64,000 nucleotides of DNA from Actinocorallia herbida (lineage in GTDB: Bacteria > Actinomycetota > Actinomycetes > Streptosporangiales > Streptosporangiaceae), in contig NZ_RJKE01000001.1 in NCBI RefSeq assembly GCF_003751225.1, positions 4,898,001-4,962,000 of the forward strand, given 5' to 3'. The position numbers and the translations under genes were made by a program. The notes beneath the pieces are model-generated. The model searched no databases and was not told the DNA's origin. It saw only the letters and a list, made by a program, of their open reading frames with translations. Positions 39,857-48,600 of this stretch are shown piece after piece (positions within the stretch are counted from its first letter, which is position 1; the number at the start of each line of letters is the position of its first letter).

Positions 39857-40815
39857 GAAGCGTCGGCCTTCTGCGCGAACTGCGGGTCGAAGAGGGTGTC
39901 CAGTGCCGTCTTGGCCGAGGACTCGTCCTTCACCTGGCCCTCGTCGACCAGGACGGGCAGGATCCGCTCCAGCACGGTGCGCTGCGCGGCACCGGGAACC
40001 GGGCTGACGGTGAGGTCGGTGCGCTCGGTCAGCACGACCTTCGCCACGTCGGGCGTGACACCGGATTCCTTGGCGAGGAGCGCGACGGCCGCGTCGGGGT
40101 TGGCGGTGATCCACTCGCGCGCCTTCTCATAGGCGTCCACCACCTTCTGGGCGAGGTCCGGGTGGTCCTCGATGAAGTCCTCCCTGGCGTTCAGGAACCC
40201 GTAGGAGGTGAACCCGGTGTTGCGGTAGAAGAGCTTCGACCCGGAGTCCACCTCGGACTTCGCCATGATCGGGTCGAGTCCCGACCAGGCCTCGACGTCG
40301 CCGCGCTTCAAGGCGGCCTCTCCGTCGCCGTGCTGCAGATTGACGACCTCGACGTCGGTGCCGGACAGCCCCGCCTCGTGGAGCGACTGCAGGAGGAAGA
40401 AGTAGGGGTCGGTCCCCTTGGTCGCGGCGATCTTCTTGCCCTTGAGCTGGGCGACGGACGTGATCGAGGAGTCCTTCCCGGTGACCAGGGCGGTCCACTC
40501 CGGGTGGCTGTAGATCTCGATCGCCTTGATGGGCGTCCCGTTGGCGCGCGCCTGGAGCGCCGCCGCGCCCGCGGTCGATCCGACGTCGACGGTGCCCGCC
40601 CGCAGGTTCTCGTTGGCCTTGTTGCTGCCGGCCGACAGCACCCACGTGACGTCGAGGCCGTCCTTCTCCAGCCAGCCCTGCTCGCGGATGACGAGGCTCG
40701 CGGGGTTGTAGTAGGCGTAGTCGAGCTTGACCTCGGGCTTGCCGTCCTCCTCCGCGGAGGAGCAGCCCGCGGCGAGGAGGGCGACTGCGGCGAGGGCGGC
40801 GGCCGTTCTGATCAT
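39853..40815 (-). CDS. Organosulfur/nitrate-type binding lipoprotein (SsuA/TauA-like), second system
   Basis: A 320-residue receptor. The signal peptide ends in the lipobox AAGC (Cys18), followed by an acidic SSAEED linker. SsuA-type features are LDYAYYNPASLVIREQGWLE, NENLRAGTVDVGSTAGAAALQA near residues 68-89, VAQLKGKKIAATKGTDPYFFLLQSL and DVEAWSGLDPIMAKSE. It is coupled by ATGA to the ATPase gene and by GTGA to the permease gene. Ligand is unknown; a sulfonate is inferred from the adjacent island. Confidence 0.9.
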   Translation of the reverse strand: MIRTAAALAAVALLAAGCSSAEEDGKPEVKLDYAYYNPASLVIREQGWLEKDGLDVTWVLSAGSNKANENLRAGTVDVGSTAGAAALQARANGTPIKAIEIYSHPEWTALVTGKDSSITSVAQLKGKKIAATKGTDPYFFLLQSLHEAGLSGTDVEVVNLQHGDGEAALKRGDVEAWSGLDPIMAKSEVDSGSKLFYRNTGFTSYGFLNAREDFIEDHPDLAQKVVDAYEKAREWITANPDAAVALLAKESGVTPDVAKVVLTERTDLTVSPVPGAAQRTVLERILPVLVDEGQVKDESSAKTALDTLFDPQFAQKADAS

Positions 40816-41603
40816 CGGGCTGGCTCCTGTTCGTGGGGGTGATGGCTGGGGACGCCCAGCTGTTCGAGGAGTTCGGCGCTGAGCGCGGCCAGGGCGGGGC
40901 CGCCCCGGTCGCGCGGACGGGGTTCGCGGATCTCGGTCACGGAGTGGATGACCGCGCCGCCGGACTCGGTCCTGAGCAGGACGATCCGGTCGGCGAGGTG
41001 CAGGGCCTCGCCGACGTCGTGGGTGACCATGACGACGGTGCTGGCGCCGCGCACCTCGTCGAGCAGGTCCTGCATGCGCAGTCTGGTGAGGGCGTCGAGC
41101 GCCGCGAAGGGCTCGTCGAGCAGCAGGACGCCGGGGTCGCGCGCCAGCGCGCGGGCCAGCGCGACCCGCTGGGCCATGCCGCCGGACACCTGCCGGGGCC
41201 GGTGCCGGTGGAACTCGGCGAGCCCGACGAGGTCGAGCCAGCGCTCGGCGTCCGCGCGGTCGCGGCCCTTGGGCAGGCCGAGGGCGACGTTGCCGGCGAG
41301 GTCGCGCCAGGGCAGCAGCCGCGGCTCCTGGAAGACGATGGCGGTGCGCCGATCGACGCCCTCGACGCCCCTGCCGTCCAGGAGCACCTGCCCTTCGGAC
41401 GGTGTGTCAAGGCCGGAGATCAGCCGGAGCAGCGTCGACTTGCCGCAGCCGGACGGCCCGAGCAGCGCGACGATCTCGCCGGGCGCGATCTCCAGGTCGA
41501 TGGAGTCCAGCACCGCGTGCGGCCCGCCCTTGCCCACGCCGGGGAAGCTCCGCCCGACGCCGCGCAGGCTCACCGCCGCAGGAACGACAGCCACACCATC
41601 CAC
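40812..41603 (-). CDS. ABC transporter ATPase, SsuB type, second system
   Basis: A 263-residue ATPase with Walker A GPSGCGKST (about residues 48-56), Q loop IVFQEPRLLPWRDLAGNV, signature QVSGGMAQRVALARAL, Walker B VLLLDEPFAALD and switch VVMVTHDVGEAL. QEPRLLPWRD is diagnostic of the sulfonate/nitrate/taurine branch. The start is a GTG at 41603, the first gene of a three-gene minus-strand operon. The upstream patch around 41615-41640 is A+T-rich and probably holds the promoter. Confidence 0.92.
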   Translation of the reverse strand: MDGVAVVPAAVSLRGVGRSFPGVGKGGPHAVLDSIDLEIAPGEIVALLGPSGCGKSTLLRLISGLDTPSEGQVLLDGRGVEGVDRRTAIVFQEPRLLPWRDLAGNVALGLPKGRDRADAERWLDLVGLAEFHRHRPRQVSGGMAQRVALARALARDPGVLLLDEPFAALDALTRLRMQDLLDEVRGASTVVMVTHDVGEALHLADRIVLLRTESGGAVIHSVTEIREPRPRDRGGPALAALSAELLEQLGVPSHHPHEQEPAR

Positions 41604-41767
41604 CCCATTCCCGGTTAAGACGGTCTAAAAAGTAGCCTATGCGCCCGCTTACCACCATGACGGACTTTTCGATCCCCCTCCAGCCCAACCCTTGAACCCG
41701 CCGCCCGCCGCGCTCGGCCACCGGTTCGGGGCCCGGCTCCGGCGCGTGGCTCGGCCCGCGGGCCCGG

Positions 41768-42673
41768 TCAGAGGTACCTGACGCCGGTCAGTTCCTCGGC
41801 CGCCGCCCAGAGCCGCGCGCCGACGGCCGGGTCGGCCGCTTCCCGGCCGAGCCGGGCCTCGGTGACCCGCCCCCGGGTCTCCCAGAGTCCGGCCGGCCCG
41901 AAGAACTGGCCTCCGCGCACATCGGGCTCGGTCGCGGCGCGCAACTGCGGCAGCGCGCCCTGCTCTACCGGCTGGGTGACCAGAAGGCCGAACCGTGCGA
42001 TCAATTGCCCGAGGCGGCCGCGGTGCTCCCAGGCACGCGGAGTCAGGTTGGTGCGGGTGAGGCCGGGGTGGGCCAGCGTGCTGACGATCGGCGATCCGGC
42101 GGCGCGCAGACGGCGGTTCAGCTCGACGCCGAAGATCGTGGTGGCGAGCTTGGACCTGCCGTAGGCGGGGGCGGCCCGGTAGCCGCGCTCGAACATCAGG
42201 TCGGCGAAGTCGAGGTGCGCGTTCTTGTGGGTGATCGAGCTGAGGCTGACGACTCGGGATTCCCGCGCCGCGGCCAGGTTGCCGAGCAGCAGGCCGGTCA
42301 GCGCGAAGTGGCCCAGCATGTTGGTGCCGAGGTGTAGCTCGAAGCCGTCGGCGGTGGTGCGGCGCGGCCCGAGCAGGACCGCGCCCGCGTTGTTGACCAG
42401 CAGATCGATCGCCGGGTGGTCGGCCGTGAGGCTCGCGGCGAACGCGCGTACCGAGTCGAGGGAGGCCAGGTCCAGCTCCCGTACCTCGACGTCGCCGCCG
42501 ATCCGGCGGGCCGCCTCCCGACCGGCGGAGGTGTCGCGGACGGCGAGGACGACCCGGGCGCCGTGCCGGGCCAGCTCGGTCGCGGTGACCAGGCCGAGGC
42601 CCGAGTTCGCGCCGGTCACGACGGCGGTCCGGCCGCTCTGGTCGGGGATGCGGTCCGCGGTACGGGTGATCAT
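41768..42673 (-). CDS. Short-chain dehydrogenase/reductase (SDR), retinol-dehydrogenase-like
   Basis: A 301-residue classical SDR. The nucleotide motif TGANSGLG is at residues 20-27, NNAG at 94-97, the catalytic Ser in SLSSIT near 145, and YGRSK with Tyr171 and Lys175. The N-terminus and the PGLTRTNL segment resemble the RDH/WW-domain oxidoreductase group. It should reduce or oxidise a carbonyl/alcohol with NAD(P)(H). It is divergent from the XRE regulator, a pairing common in actinomycetes. No pathway partner is visible. Confidence 0.92.
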   Translation of the reverse strand: MITRTADRIPDQSGRTAVVTGANSGLGLVTATELARHGARVVLAVRDTSAGREAARRIGGDVEVRELDLASLDSVRAFAASLTADHPAIDLLVNNAGAVLLGPRRTTADGFELHLGTNMLGHFALTGLLLGNLAAARESRVVSLSSITHKNAHLDFADLMFERGYRAAPAYGRSKLATTIFGVELNRRLRAAGSPIVSTLAHPGLTRTNLTPRAWEHRGRLGQLIARFGLLVTQPVEQGALPQLRAATEPDVRGGQFFGPAGLWETRGRVTEARLGREAADPAVGARLWAAAEELTGVRYL

Positions 42674-42769
42674 CCGTGGCTCCTAGGGAAGTCGGTGTGG
42701 CCGCCGACGTTAGGCGCGGGCCGGGCGGGCTCGGTCGCTCCAGGTCGCCTAGGACTGCCGGACCTACCT

Positions 42770-42786
42770 TGCGCACCCGGTGCGCA
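42770..42786. promoter_or_regulatory. Palindromic operator in the SDR/XRE divergent promoter
   Basis: TGCGCACC-C-GGTGCGCA is a perfect 8-base-arm palindrome around a single C. It lies 14 bases before the XRE ATG and 96 bases from the SDR start. Its position suggests autorepression by the XRE protein and control of the SDR gene. Confidence 0.55.
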
Positions 42787-42800
42787 GGCACACTTGCGGC

Positions 42801-43661
42801 ATGACCCATCCGTACGCCCGCGAACTCGGTGATTTCCTACGCGCCCGGCGCGGCAGGCTGCGCCCGCGCGACGTCGGCCTGGAGCCGGGCGGCCGGCGCA
42901 AGGTCACCGGGCTGCGGCGCGAGGAGCTGGCCCTGCTGGCCGGGCTGAGCACCGACTACTATCAGCGGATGGAGCAGGGCAGGCCGGTCCGTCCGTCCGA
43001 CGACGTCCTCGACGCGCTCGCCGCCGCACTCGTCCTCGACGACGACGAACGCCGGCACCTGTTCACCCTCGCCCACGCCGCCCGGCGCCCGGTGCCCGAC
43101 CGGGTGGACCACGGTCCGGAGCGGGTGCCGGACGGCACCCGGCGGCTGCTGCGGGTGATGGGCACCCCGGCGGTCGTGCTCGGCCGGCACCTCGACCTGC
43201 TCGCCTGGAACCCGATGGCGGAGGCGCTGCTCGGCGACCCGGGCGCCCGCCCGCCCCACCGGCTGAACATGCTCCTGCTGATGTTCGACGACACCCTGAC
43301 CGGCGAGCGGAACTGCCCGGACTGGGAACGGCAGACCCTGGACTACATCGGCATGATGCGCGCCGCCGTCGCCACCGACCCCACCCATCCACGCGCCACC
43401 GCCATCGTCGGCGAACTGAGCATCCGCAGCGCCGAGTTCCGCCGGCTGTGGGCCCGCCACGACGTACGCGCGTCGGTCAGCGGCACCAAGACCTTCCGGA
43501 TCCCCGAGGTCGGCGACGTCACCCTGGACTGGGACACCTATCCACTGCCCGGCAACCCCGGTCCCGTCATGCTGGTCTACACCGCCGAGCCGGACAGCCC
43601 CGACGCCGACCGGCTCCAGCTCCTGGCGTCCCTGCACGCGACCCGCGCCCGGGGCCGGTGA
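42801..43661 (+). CDS. XRE-family regulator with MmyB-like ligand-binding domain
   Basis: A 286-residue regulator. The N-terminal helix-turn-helix has the pattern ELGDFLRARRGRLRPRDVGL, RKVTGLRREELALLAGLSTD and YYQRMEQGRPVRPSDDVLDA (residues 8-72). The C-terminal domain (about 105-270) is the MmyB-like fold: VLGRHLDLLAWNPMAEALLGD, DWERQTLDYIGMMRAAVATD and LWARHDVRASVSGTKTFRIPEVG. This family typically controls an adjacent, divergent reductase gene, as here. The ATG at 42801 is chosen to match family starts; the frame is open for seven more codons. Confidence 0.92.
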   Translation: MTHPYARELGDFLRARRGRLRPRDVGLEPGGRRKVTGLRREELALLAGLSTDYYQRMEQGRPVRPSDDVLDALAAALVLDDDERRHLFTLAHAARRPVPDRVDHGPERVPDGTRRLLRVMGTPAVVLGRHLDLLAWNPMAEALLGDPGARPPHRLNMLLLMFDDTLTGERNCPDWERQTLDYIGMMRAAVATDPTHPRATAIVGELSIRSAEFRRLWARHDVRASVSGTKTFRIPEVGDVTLDWDTYPLPGNPGPVMLVYTAEPDSPDADRLQLLASLHATRARGR

Positions 43662-43708
43662 GCCCCGCTCGGGCACCCGCGCCGCATCGCCTACGAGCTC
43701 CCGGCCGA

Positions 43709-43741
43709 CCGGTCCGCGGCCCGTCTCGGCTCGCGGACCGG
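43709..43741. terminator. Hairpin terminator between convergent genes
   Basis: CCGGTCCGCG (43709-43718) and CGCGGACCGG (43732-43741) are perfect 10-base inverted repeats around a 13-base loop. The hairpin lies 48 bases after the XRE stop and 8 bases after the stop of the convergent three-helix-bundle gene. Confidence 0.65.
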
Positions 43742-43749
43742 ATTCGTCC

Positions 43750-43956
43750 TCAGGGCGTCTTCAGTTCCTGGCGGGCGTAGCGCTCGACGAGGACGGGGAC
43801 GAAGTCCCGGATCGGGCGGCCGTCGTAGCCGTGGTGGATCGCGGTGACGGTCTGGATCACCTCGTCACGCGGATGGGCGTCGGCGAAGATCCTGGTGAGA
43901 CGGTCTTTCACGGCCTCCATCGCCTTGTCTTCCCGTTCTTCGGTGTCCACGCTCAT
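43750..43956 (-). CDS. Three-helix-bundle dimerisation-type small protein
   Basis: A 68-residue acidic protein. The segment VKDRLTRIFADAHPRDEVIQ, followed by TVTAIHHGYDGRPIRDFVPV and LVERYARQEL, matches the small actinobacterial three-helix-bundle proteins often annotated as a dimerisation domain. Their role is unknown. It has no signal peptide or membrane segment. The ATG at 43956 is preferred over the longer frame because homologous proteins start just before the first helix; the ribosome binding site (GGCAGG) is moderate. Confidence 0.7.
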   Translation of the reverse strand: MSVDTEEREDKAMEAVKDRLTRIFADAHPRDEVIQTVTAIHHGYDGRPIRDFVPVLVERYARQELKTP

Positions 43957-44008
43957 GGCTGCCTGCCGTTCGGGGCGTTCAACGGATCTCCGGTGTGCTC
44001 TGGCCACG

Positions 44009-44767
44009 TCACTGATGACCCGTGGCGACGGGGACCAAACCCTCGGCGAGATGAACTCTGGCGGTGCCGGTGAACGCCGGGGCGCCTACCTCCGGCCGCT
44101 CGGGCGCCGAGGCGTCCGTCCGGTCGTCGGAGGCCGCGGCCCGCCCGGGAAGGGCGCCCTTCCCGGTGGCGGCCGCGGCGGCGGACGCGGTCGTCGGCAC
44201 GCAGACCGAGGAGACGGTGACGCTCGCGGGCGCCGTGCCGGACTGCGCGAAGACCCCCTGCCAGAGGCGCCCCGATGACTGGAAGGACTGGAGGAGCAGC
44301 GGGGCGGACCCGGTGAAGGCGCCGCCCACCAGGATCGCGCCGGACGGGCACGCGCCGCCGAAGGCGATGGCCGAACCCGTCGTCGGCACGGTCACCGCCG
44401 CGCCCGGCACCTGGAAGGAGTCGCCGACGAACCCCGGTGCTCCGCGTTCGCCCTTGGGCCCCTGCGGGCCGGCGGGGCCCTGCGGACCGGTCGACCCATT
44501 GGTGCCGTTCTGCCCGGCCTGGCCGTCGGTGCCGTCCGCGCCGTCAGCGCCATCCGCTCCGTCCGTTCCGTCGGCGCCCGGGATGCCCCTGGCCCCCCGG
44601 GGCCCCTTCTTGGAGCAGCGCGTCTTCACGAGCACGACGCGGTTCTTGTGCCCGGCCTTCTTGACCTTCATCCGCTTGTAGCAACTGCCGTGCCCGCCCG
44701 AGGCAGCCGCGGGAACGGCGAGCAGCACGGTGAGTACCAGCGACATCAGACAGGCCAGCGGACGCAT
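44009..44767 (-). CDS. Secreted collagen-like triple-helix repeat protein
   Basis: A 252-residue exported protein. A signal peptide (MRPLACLMSLVLTVLLAVPAAASG) is followed by a basic region with Cys pairs (GSCYKRMKVKKAG; KTRCSKKG). Residues 51-108 or so are 19 uninterrupted Gly-X-Y triplets, from GPRGARGIPGADGTDGAD through GPQGPAGPQGPKGERGAPG, the signature of a bacterial collagen triple helix. The C-terminal globular part has a hydrophobic, Ser/Gly-rich pattern with Cys (GGACPSG; SSVCVP) and probably trimerises or adheres. Such proteins are surface or spore-coat components. The start is set by the signal peptide. Confidence 0.85.
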   Translation of the reverse strand: MRPLACLMSLVLTVLLAVPAAASGGHGSCYKRMKVKKAGHKNRVVLVKTRCSKKGPRGARGIPGADGTDGADGADGADGTDGQAGQNGTNGSTGPQGPAGPQGPKGERGAPGFVGDSFQVPGAAVTVPTTGSAIAFGGACPSGAILVGGAFTGSAPLLLQSFQSSGRLWQGVFAQSGTAPASVTVSSVCVPTTASAAAAATGKGALPGRAAASDDRTDASAPERPEVGAPAFTGTARVHLAEGLVPVATGHQ

Positions 44768-44959
44768 CGGCGAAGTTCTCCCCACTTCTCTCTCCCCCCG
44801 CTCACCGGTCACGGCGGCCGGGATCGGCGACGGGGGCCGACAGGGGTGTGCCCACCCGCCGATCCGCGGTACGCCAAGCCCGAGTCGAAGATCGGCAACG
44901 CGCGGACCCACCGCCCGGCCCGGCCCGATGGCGGCTCCGATGCAGCCCTTCTACGGGGG

Positions 44960-45520
44960 TCATCGGTGGGGCCGGGTGGTGGGCTGGAGGTAGCCGGCCG
45001 CTACCAGGGCGGCGAGGGCCAGGTCGGTGTCGGTCAGCCGGCCCGTGAGCACGTAGGGCACGAAGTCGTCGATCGGCATGAGGATCGGCTCGATGAACTC
45101 TCCCGGGTCGAGCCGCGGCTCGCCCGCCCGTGCGCAGCCGCGGGCGACGACGGCGTGCCGCCGCTGGGTGGCGTAGGAGGCCAGGTAGGTCTGCATGACG
45201 AGGTCGGCGGAGGCGGCCGTGTAGCCGGTCTCCTCCCGCAGTTCCCGCAGTGCCGCGTCGACGACGTCCTCGCCGTCTTCGACGAGCCCGCCCGGCAGCT
45301 CCAGGAGGACCGCGCCCGGACCCGGCCGGAACTGCCGCGCCAGGACGACCTGCTCGTCATCGGTCAGCGCGAGCGCCGCGACCGAGGAGCCGCCCAGCAG
45401 GATGTCCCAGGTGTCCGTGCGGCCGTCCGGGTACCGGTAGAGCCGGGAGACGACCTTCAGATATCCCGCCGGAGCGCCTTCGGAGAGCGGCCGCCACCTG
45501 AGGTTCTCATCTGTGCTCAC
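44960..45520 (-). CDS. NUDIX hydrolase, ADP-ribose/NDP-sugar pyrophosphatase type
   Basis: A 186-residue NUDIX protein. The full box GX5EX7REUXEEXGU is present at residues 78-100 (GLVEDGE, then seven residues, then RELREETGY). The preceding LLELPGG and the N-terminal YPDGRTDTWDILLGG strand resemble ADP-ribose and sugar-nucleotide pyrophosphatases. It is a cytoplasmic, magnesium-dependent diphosphate hydrolase. The start is a GTG at 45520 placed directly against GGAGG, which is too close for normal initiation, so a leaderless message is possible and the start is tentative. Confidence 0.9.
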   Translation of the reverse strand: MSTDENLRWRPLSEGAPAGYLKVVSRLYRYPDGRTDTWDILLGGSSVAALALTDDEQVVLARQFRPGPGAVLLELPGGLVEDGEDVVDAALRELREETGYTAASADLVMQTYLASYATQRRHAVVARGCARAGEPRLDPGEFIEPILMPIDDFVPYVLTGRLTDTDLALAALVAAGYLQPTTRPHR

Positions 45521-45665
45521 CCTCCGCAGCCTAATGAGCGAACCCGGCGACCGGGGATGACGCGAACCGCAGGGGGCGGGGCTTAAGAGGGGTTATAGGG
45601 CGTTGTTAGGGGGTGGAACTAGGGTGCGACGGAGAAGCTGAATTTCGTGCGCCTTGGGGGTTCGA

Positions 45666-48600
45666 ATGTCTGAAGAGGATAAGTTTCGCGAATATCTTCG
45701 GCGGGCGACCACCGACCTCTATCACGCGCGCGAGCGGGTGCGGGAATTGGAGTCGGCGCGGTCCGAGGCGATCGCGATCGTGGGGATCGGGTGCAGGTAT
45801 CCCGGTGGGGTGGGGTCGGCGCGGGAGCTGTGGGAGCTGGTCGCCGACGGGCGGGACGCCGTTTCGGAGTTTCCCGCGGACCGGGGATGGGACGTCGATT
45901 CGCTGTACGATCCCGATCCCGAGAAAGCGCATAAGAGTTATACGAGGTACGGCGGTTTCCTGCACGAGGCCGCGGATTTCGACGCAGAATTCTTCGGTGT
46001 CCCGCCGCGTGAGGCGCTTTCGATGGATCCGCAGCAGCGGCTTCTGCTGGAAACGGCGTGGGAGGCGGTGGAGAACGCCGGGATCGATCCCGGGGAGCTG
46101 CGCGGAAGCCCCGTCGGGGTGTTCGCCGGGGTGATGTACCACGACTACGGCGGGCGGGTCCTGCGGGCGCCGGCCGAGGTCGAGGGGTATCTCGGGCAGG
46201 GGAGCGCGGGGAGTGTCGCGTCCGGGCGCGTCTCGCACGCGTTCGGGTTCCAGGGGCCCGCGGTGACGATCGACACCGCGTGCTCGTCGTCGCTCGTGGC
46301 GCTCCATATCGCGGCGCAGGCGCTTCGCGCGGGTGAGTGCACGATGGCGCTGGCGGGCGGGGTCACCGTGATGGCGACGCCCTCGGTGTTCCTGGAGTTC
46401 AGCCGGCAGCGCGGGCTCTCGCCGGACGGCCGCTGCAAGTCGTTCGCGGCCGCGGCCGACGGCACCGGGTGGGGCGAGGGCGTCGGCCTCCTCCTGCTCG
46501 AACGCCTCTCGGACGCCGAACGGCTCGGGCACCCGGTGCTCGCGGTCGTGAAGGGTTCCGCGATCAACCAGGACGGGACGACGACGCAGCTGTCGGCGCC
46601 GAACGGCCCCGCCCAGCAGCGGGTGATCGAACTGGCGCTCGCGAGCGCGGGGCTCGCCGCCGACGAGGTCGACGCGGTCGAGGCGCACGGGACGGGCACC
46701 ACGCTGGGCGACCCGATCGAGGCGCAGGCGCTGCTCTCGGCCTACGGCAGGCAGCGCCCGGCGGCACGGCCCCTGTACCTCGGCTCGGTCAAGTCCAACC
46801 TCGGGCACACCCAGGCCGCCGCGGGCGTCGCGGGCGTCATCAAGATGGTCCAGGCGATGCGGCACGGCACCCTGCCGAAGACGCTGCACGTGGACCGGCC
46901 CTCCCCCCACGTCGACTGGGACGGCGGCGGAGTCGCGCTGCTCACCGAGGCGCGGCAGTGGCCGGAGACCGGGCGGCCGCGCCGCGCGGCGGTGTCGTCG
47001 TTCGGGATCAGCGGGACCAACGCGCACGTGATCCTCGAACAGGCCCCCGAGCGGCAGCCGGCCGAGCCCCCCGGCGGTGCGGTCGCGCTGCCGCTGTCGG
47101 CGCGCACCCCGCAGGCGCTGCGCGACGCCGCGGCCCGGCTGGCCGCGCATGTGGCCGCGCATCCGCGGGCCACCCCCGCGCTGCTCGCGGCGCCGCTGGC
47201 GGCCCGTGCCCTGTTCGAGCGGCGCGCCGTCGTCGTGGCGGACGGCGGCGACCGGGCGACGCTCGCCGAGAGCCTGTCCGCGCTCTCCGCCGGAACGGCC
47301 GCGCCGCAGGTGGTGACCGGCATTCCGCGCGAAGGCGAAGTGGTGTTCCTGTTCAGTGGTCAGGGCAGCCAGTTCCCCGGGATGGGCCGCGACCTCCACA
47401 CCACCTACCCCGCCTTCGCGGACGCCTTCGACGCCGTCTGCGAAGCGTTCTCGCCCCACCTGGAACGACCGCTCAAGGACGTCGTCTTCGGCGACGACCC
47501 CCTCATCAACGACACCGCCTACGCCCAACCCGCCCTCTTCGCCCTCCAAGTGGCACTGTTCCGGCTGCTCGCCCACCACGGCGTACACCCCGACCACCTT
47601 CTCGGCCACTCCATCGGCGAACTCACCGCCGCGCACCTCGCCGGACTCTGGACGCTCGAGGACGCCGCACGACTCATCGCCGCACGAGGACGCCTCATGA
47701 GCACCCTGCCCACCGGAGGCGGCATGCTCACCGTCCAGGCGAACGAGACGGAACTGACCCCGTACCTGGACGGCGCCGACGTCGAGATCGCCGGCGTCAA
47801 CTCGCCGCTCGCGACCGCCGTCAGCGGTCCCCTCGATGCGCTGGACGCGCTCGCGGAACGGCTCGCCGAGCAGGGCGTCGAGGCGCGCCGCCTGGTCGTC
47901 GGCCACGCCTTCCACTCGGCCCTCATGGAACCCATGCTCACCGAATTCCACAAGACCGCCGCGAACCTCACCTACCACCCCACCCACCTGCCCGTCGTCT
48001 CCAACCTCACCGGCCGCACCGCCACCCACGAACAGCTCACCGACCCCTCCTACTGGACGGCCCAGATCCGCGGCACCGTCCGCTTCCACGACGGACTCAC
48101 CCACCTCGACACCCAACACACCCCCACCCTCTACCTCGAACTCGGACCCCGCCCCACCCTCAGCACCCTCGTCCACCAGAGCCTCGACGACGCCGCGCCG
48201 GCCCTGCCCGTCCTGGACCACCGGCGGCCGGACTGCGCCGCGTTCCTGCGCGCGCTGGCCCACGCCCACACCGGCACCCGCGCGCGCGTCGTCTGGCCGC
48301 CCGCCGCCGCCGAGCCGGTGGAGCCGCCGCCGGGCTACCCGTTCCAGCGGACCCGCTTCTGGCTCGACGCGCCCGCGGGCGACGCCGCGAGCCTGGGCCT
48401 CGTCCCGGCCGGGCACCCGCTGCTCGCGGCCGAGGCGCTCCTCCCCGACGGCCGCTGGCAGGCGACCGGAAGGATCGGCCTGGAGTCCCGCCCGTGGCTC
48501 GCCGACCACGCCGTCCACGGCACTCCGCTGCTGCCCGGCACCGCCCTGCTCGACCTGGCCCTGCACGCCGGAGAGGCGACGGGATGCCCGGCCGTGGACG

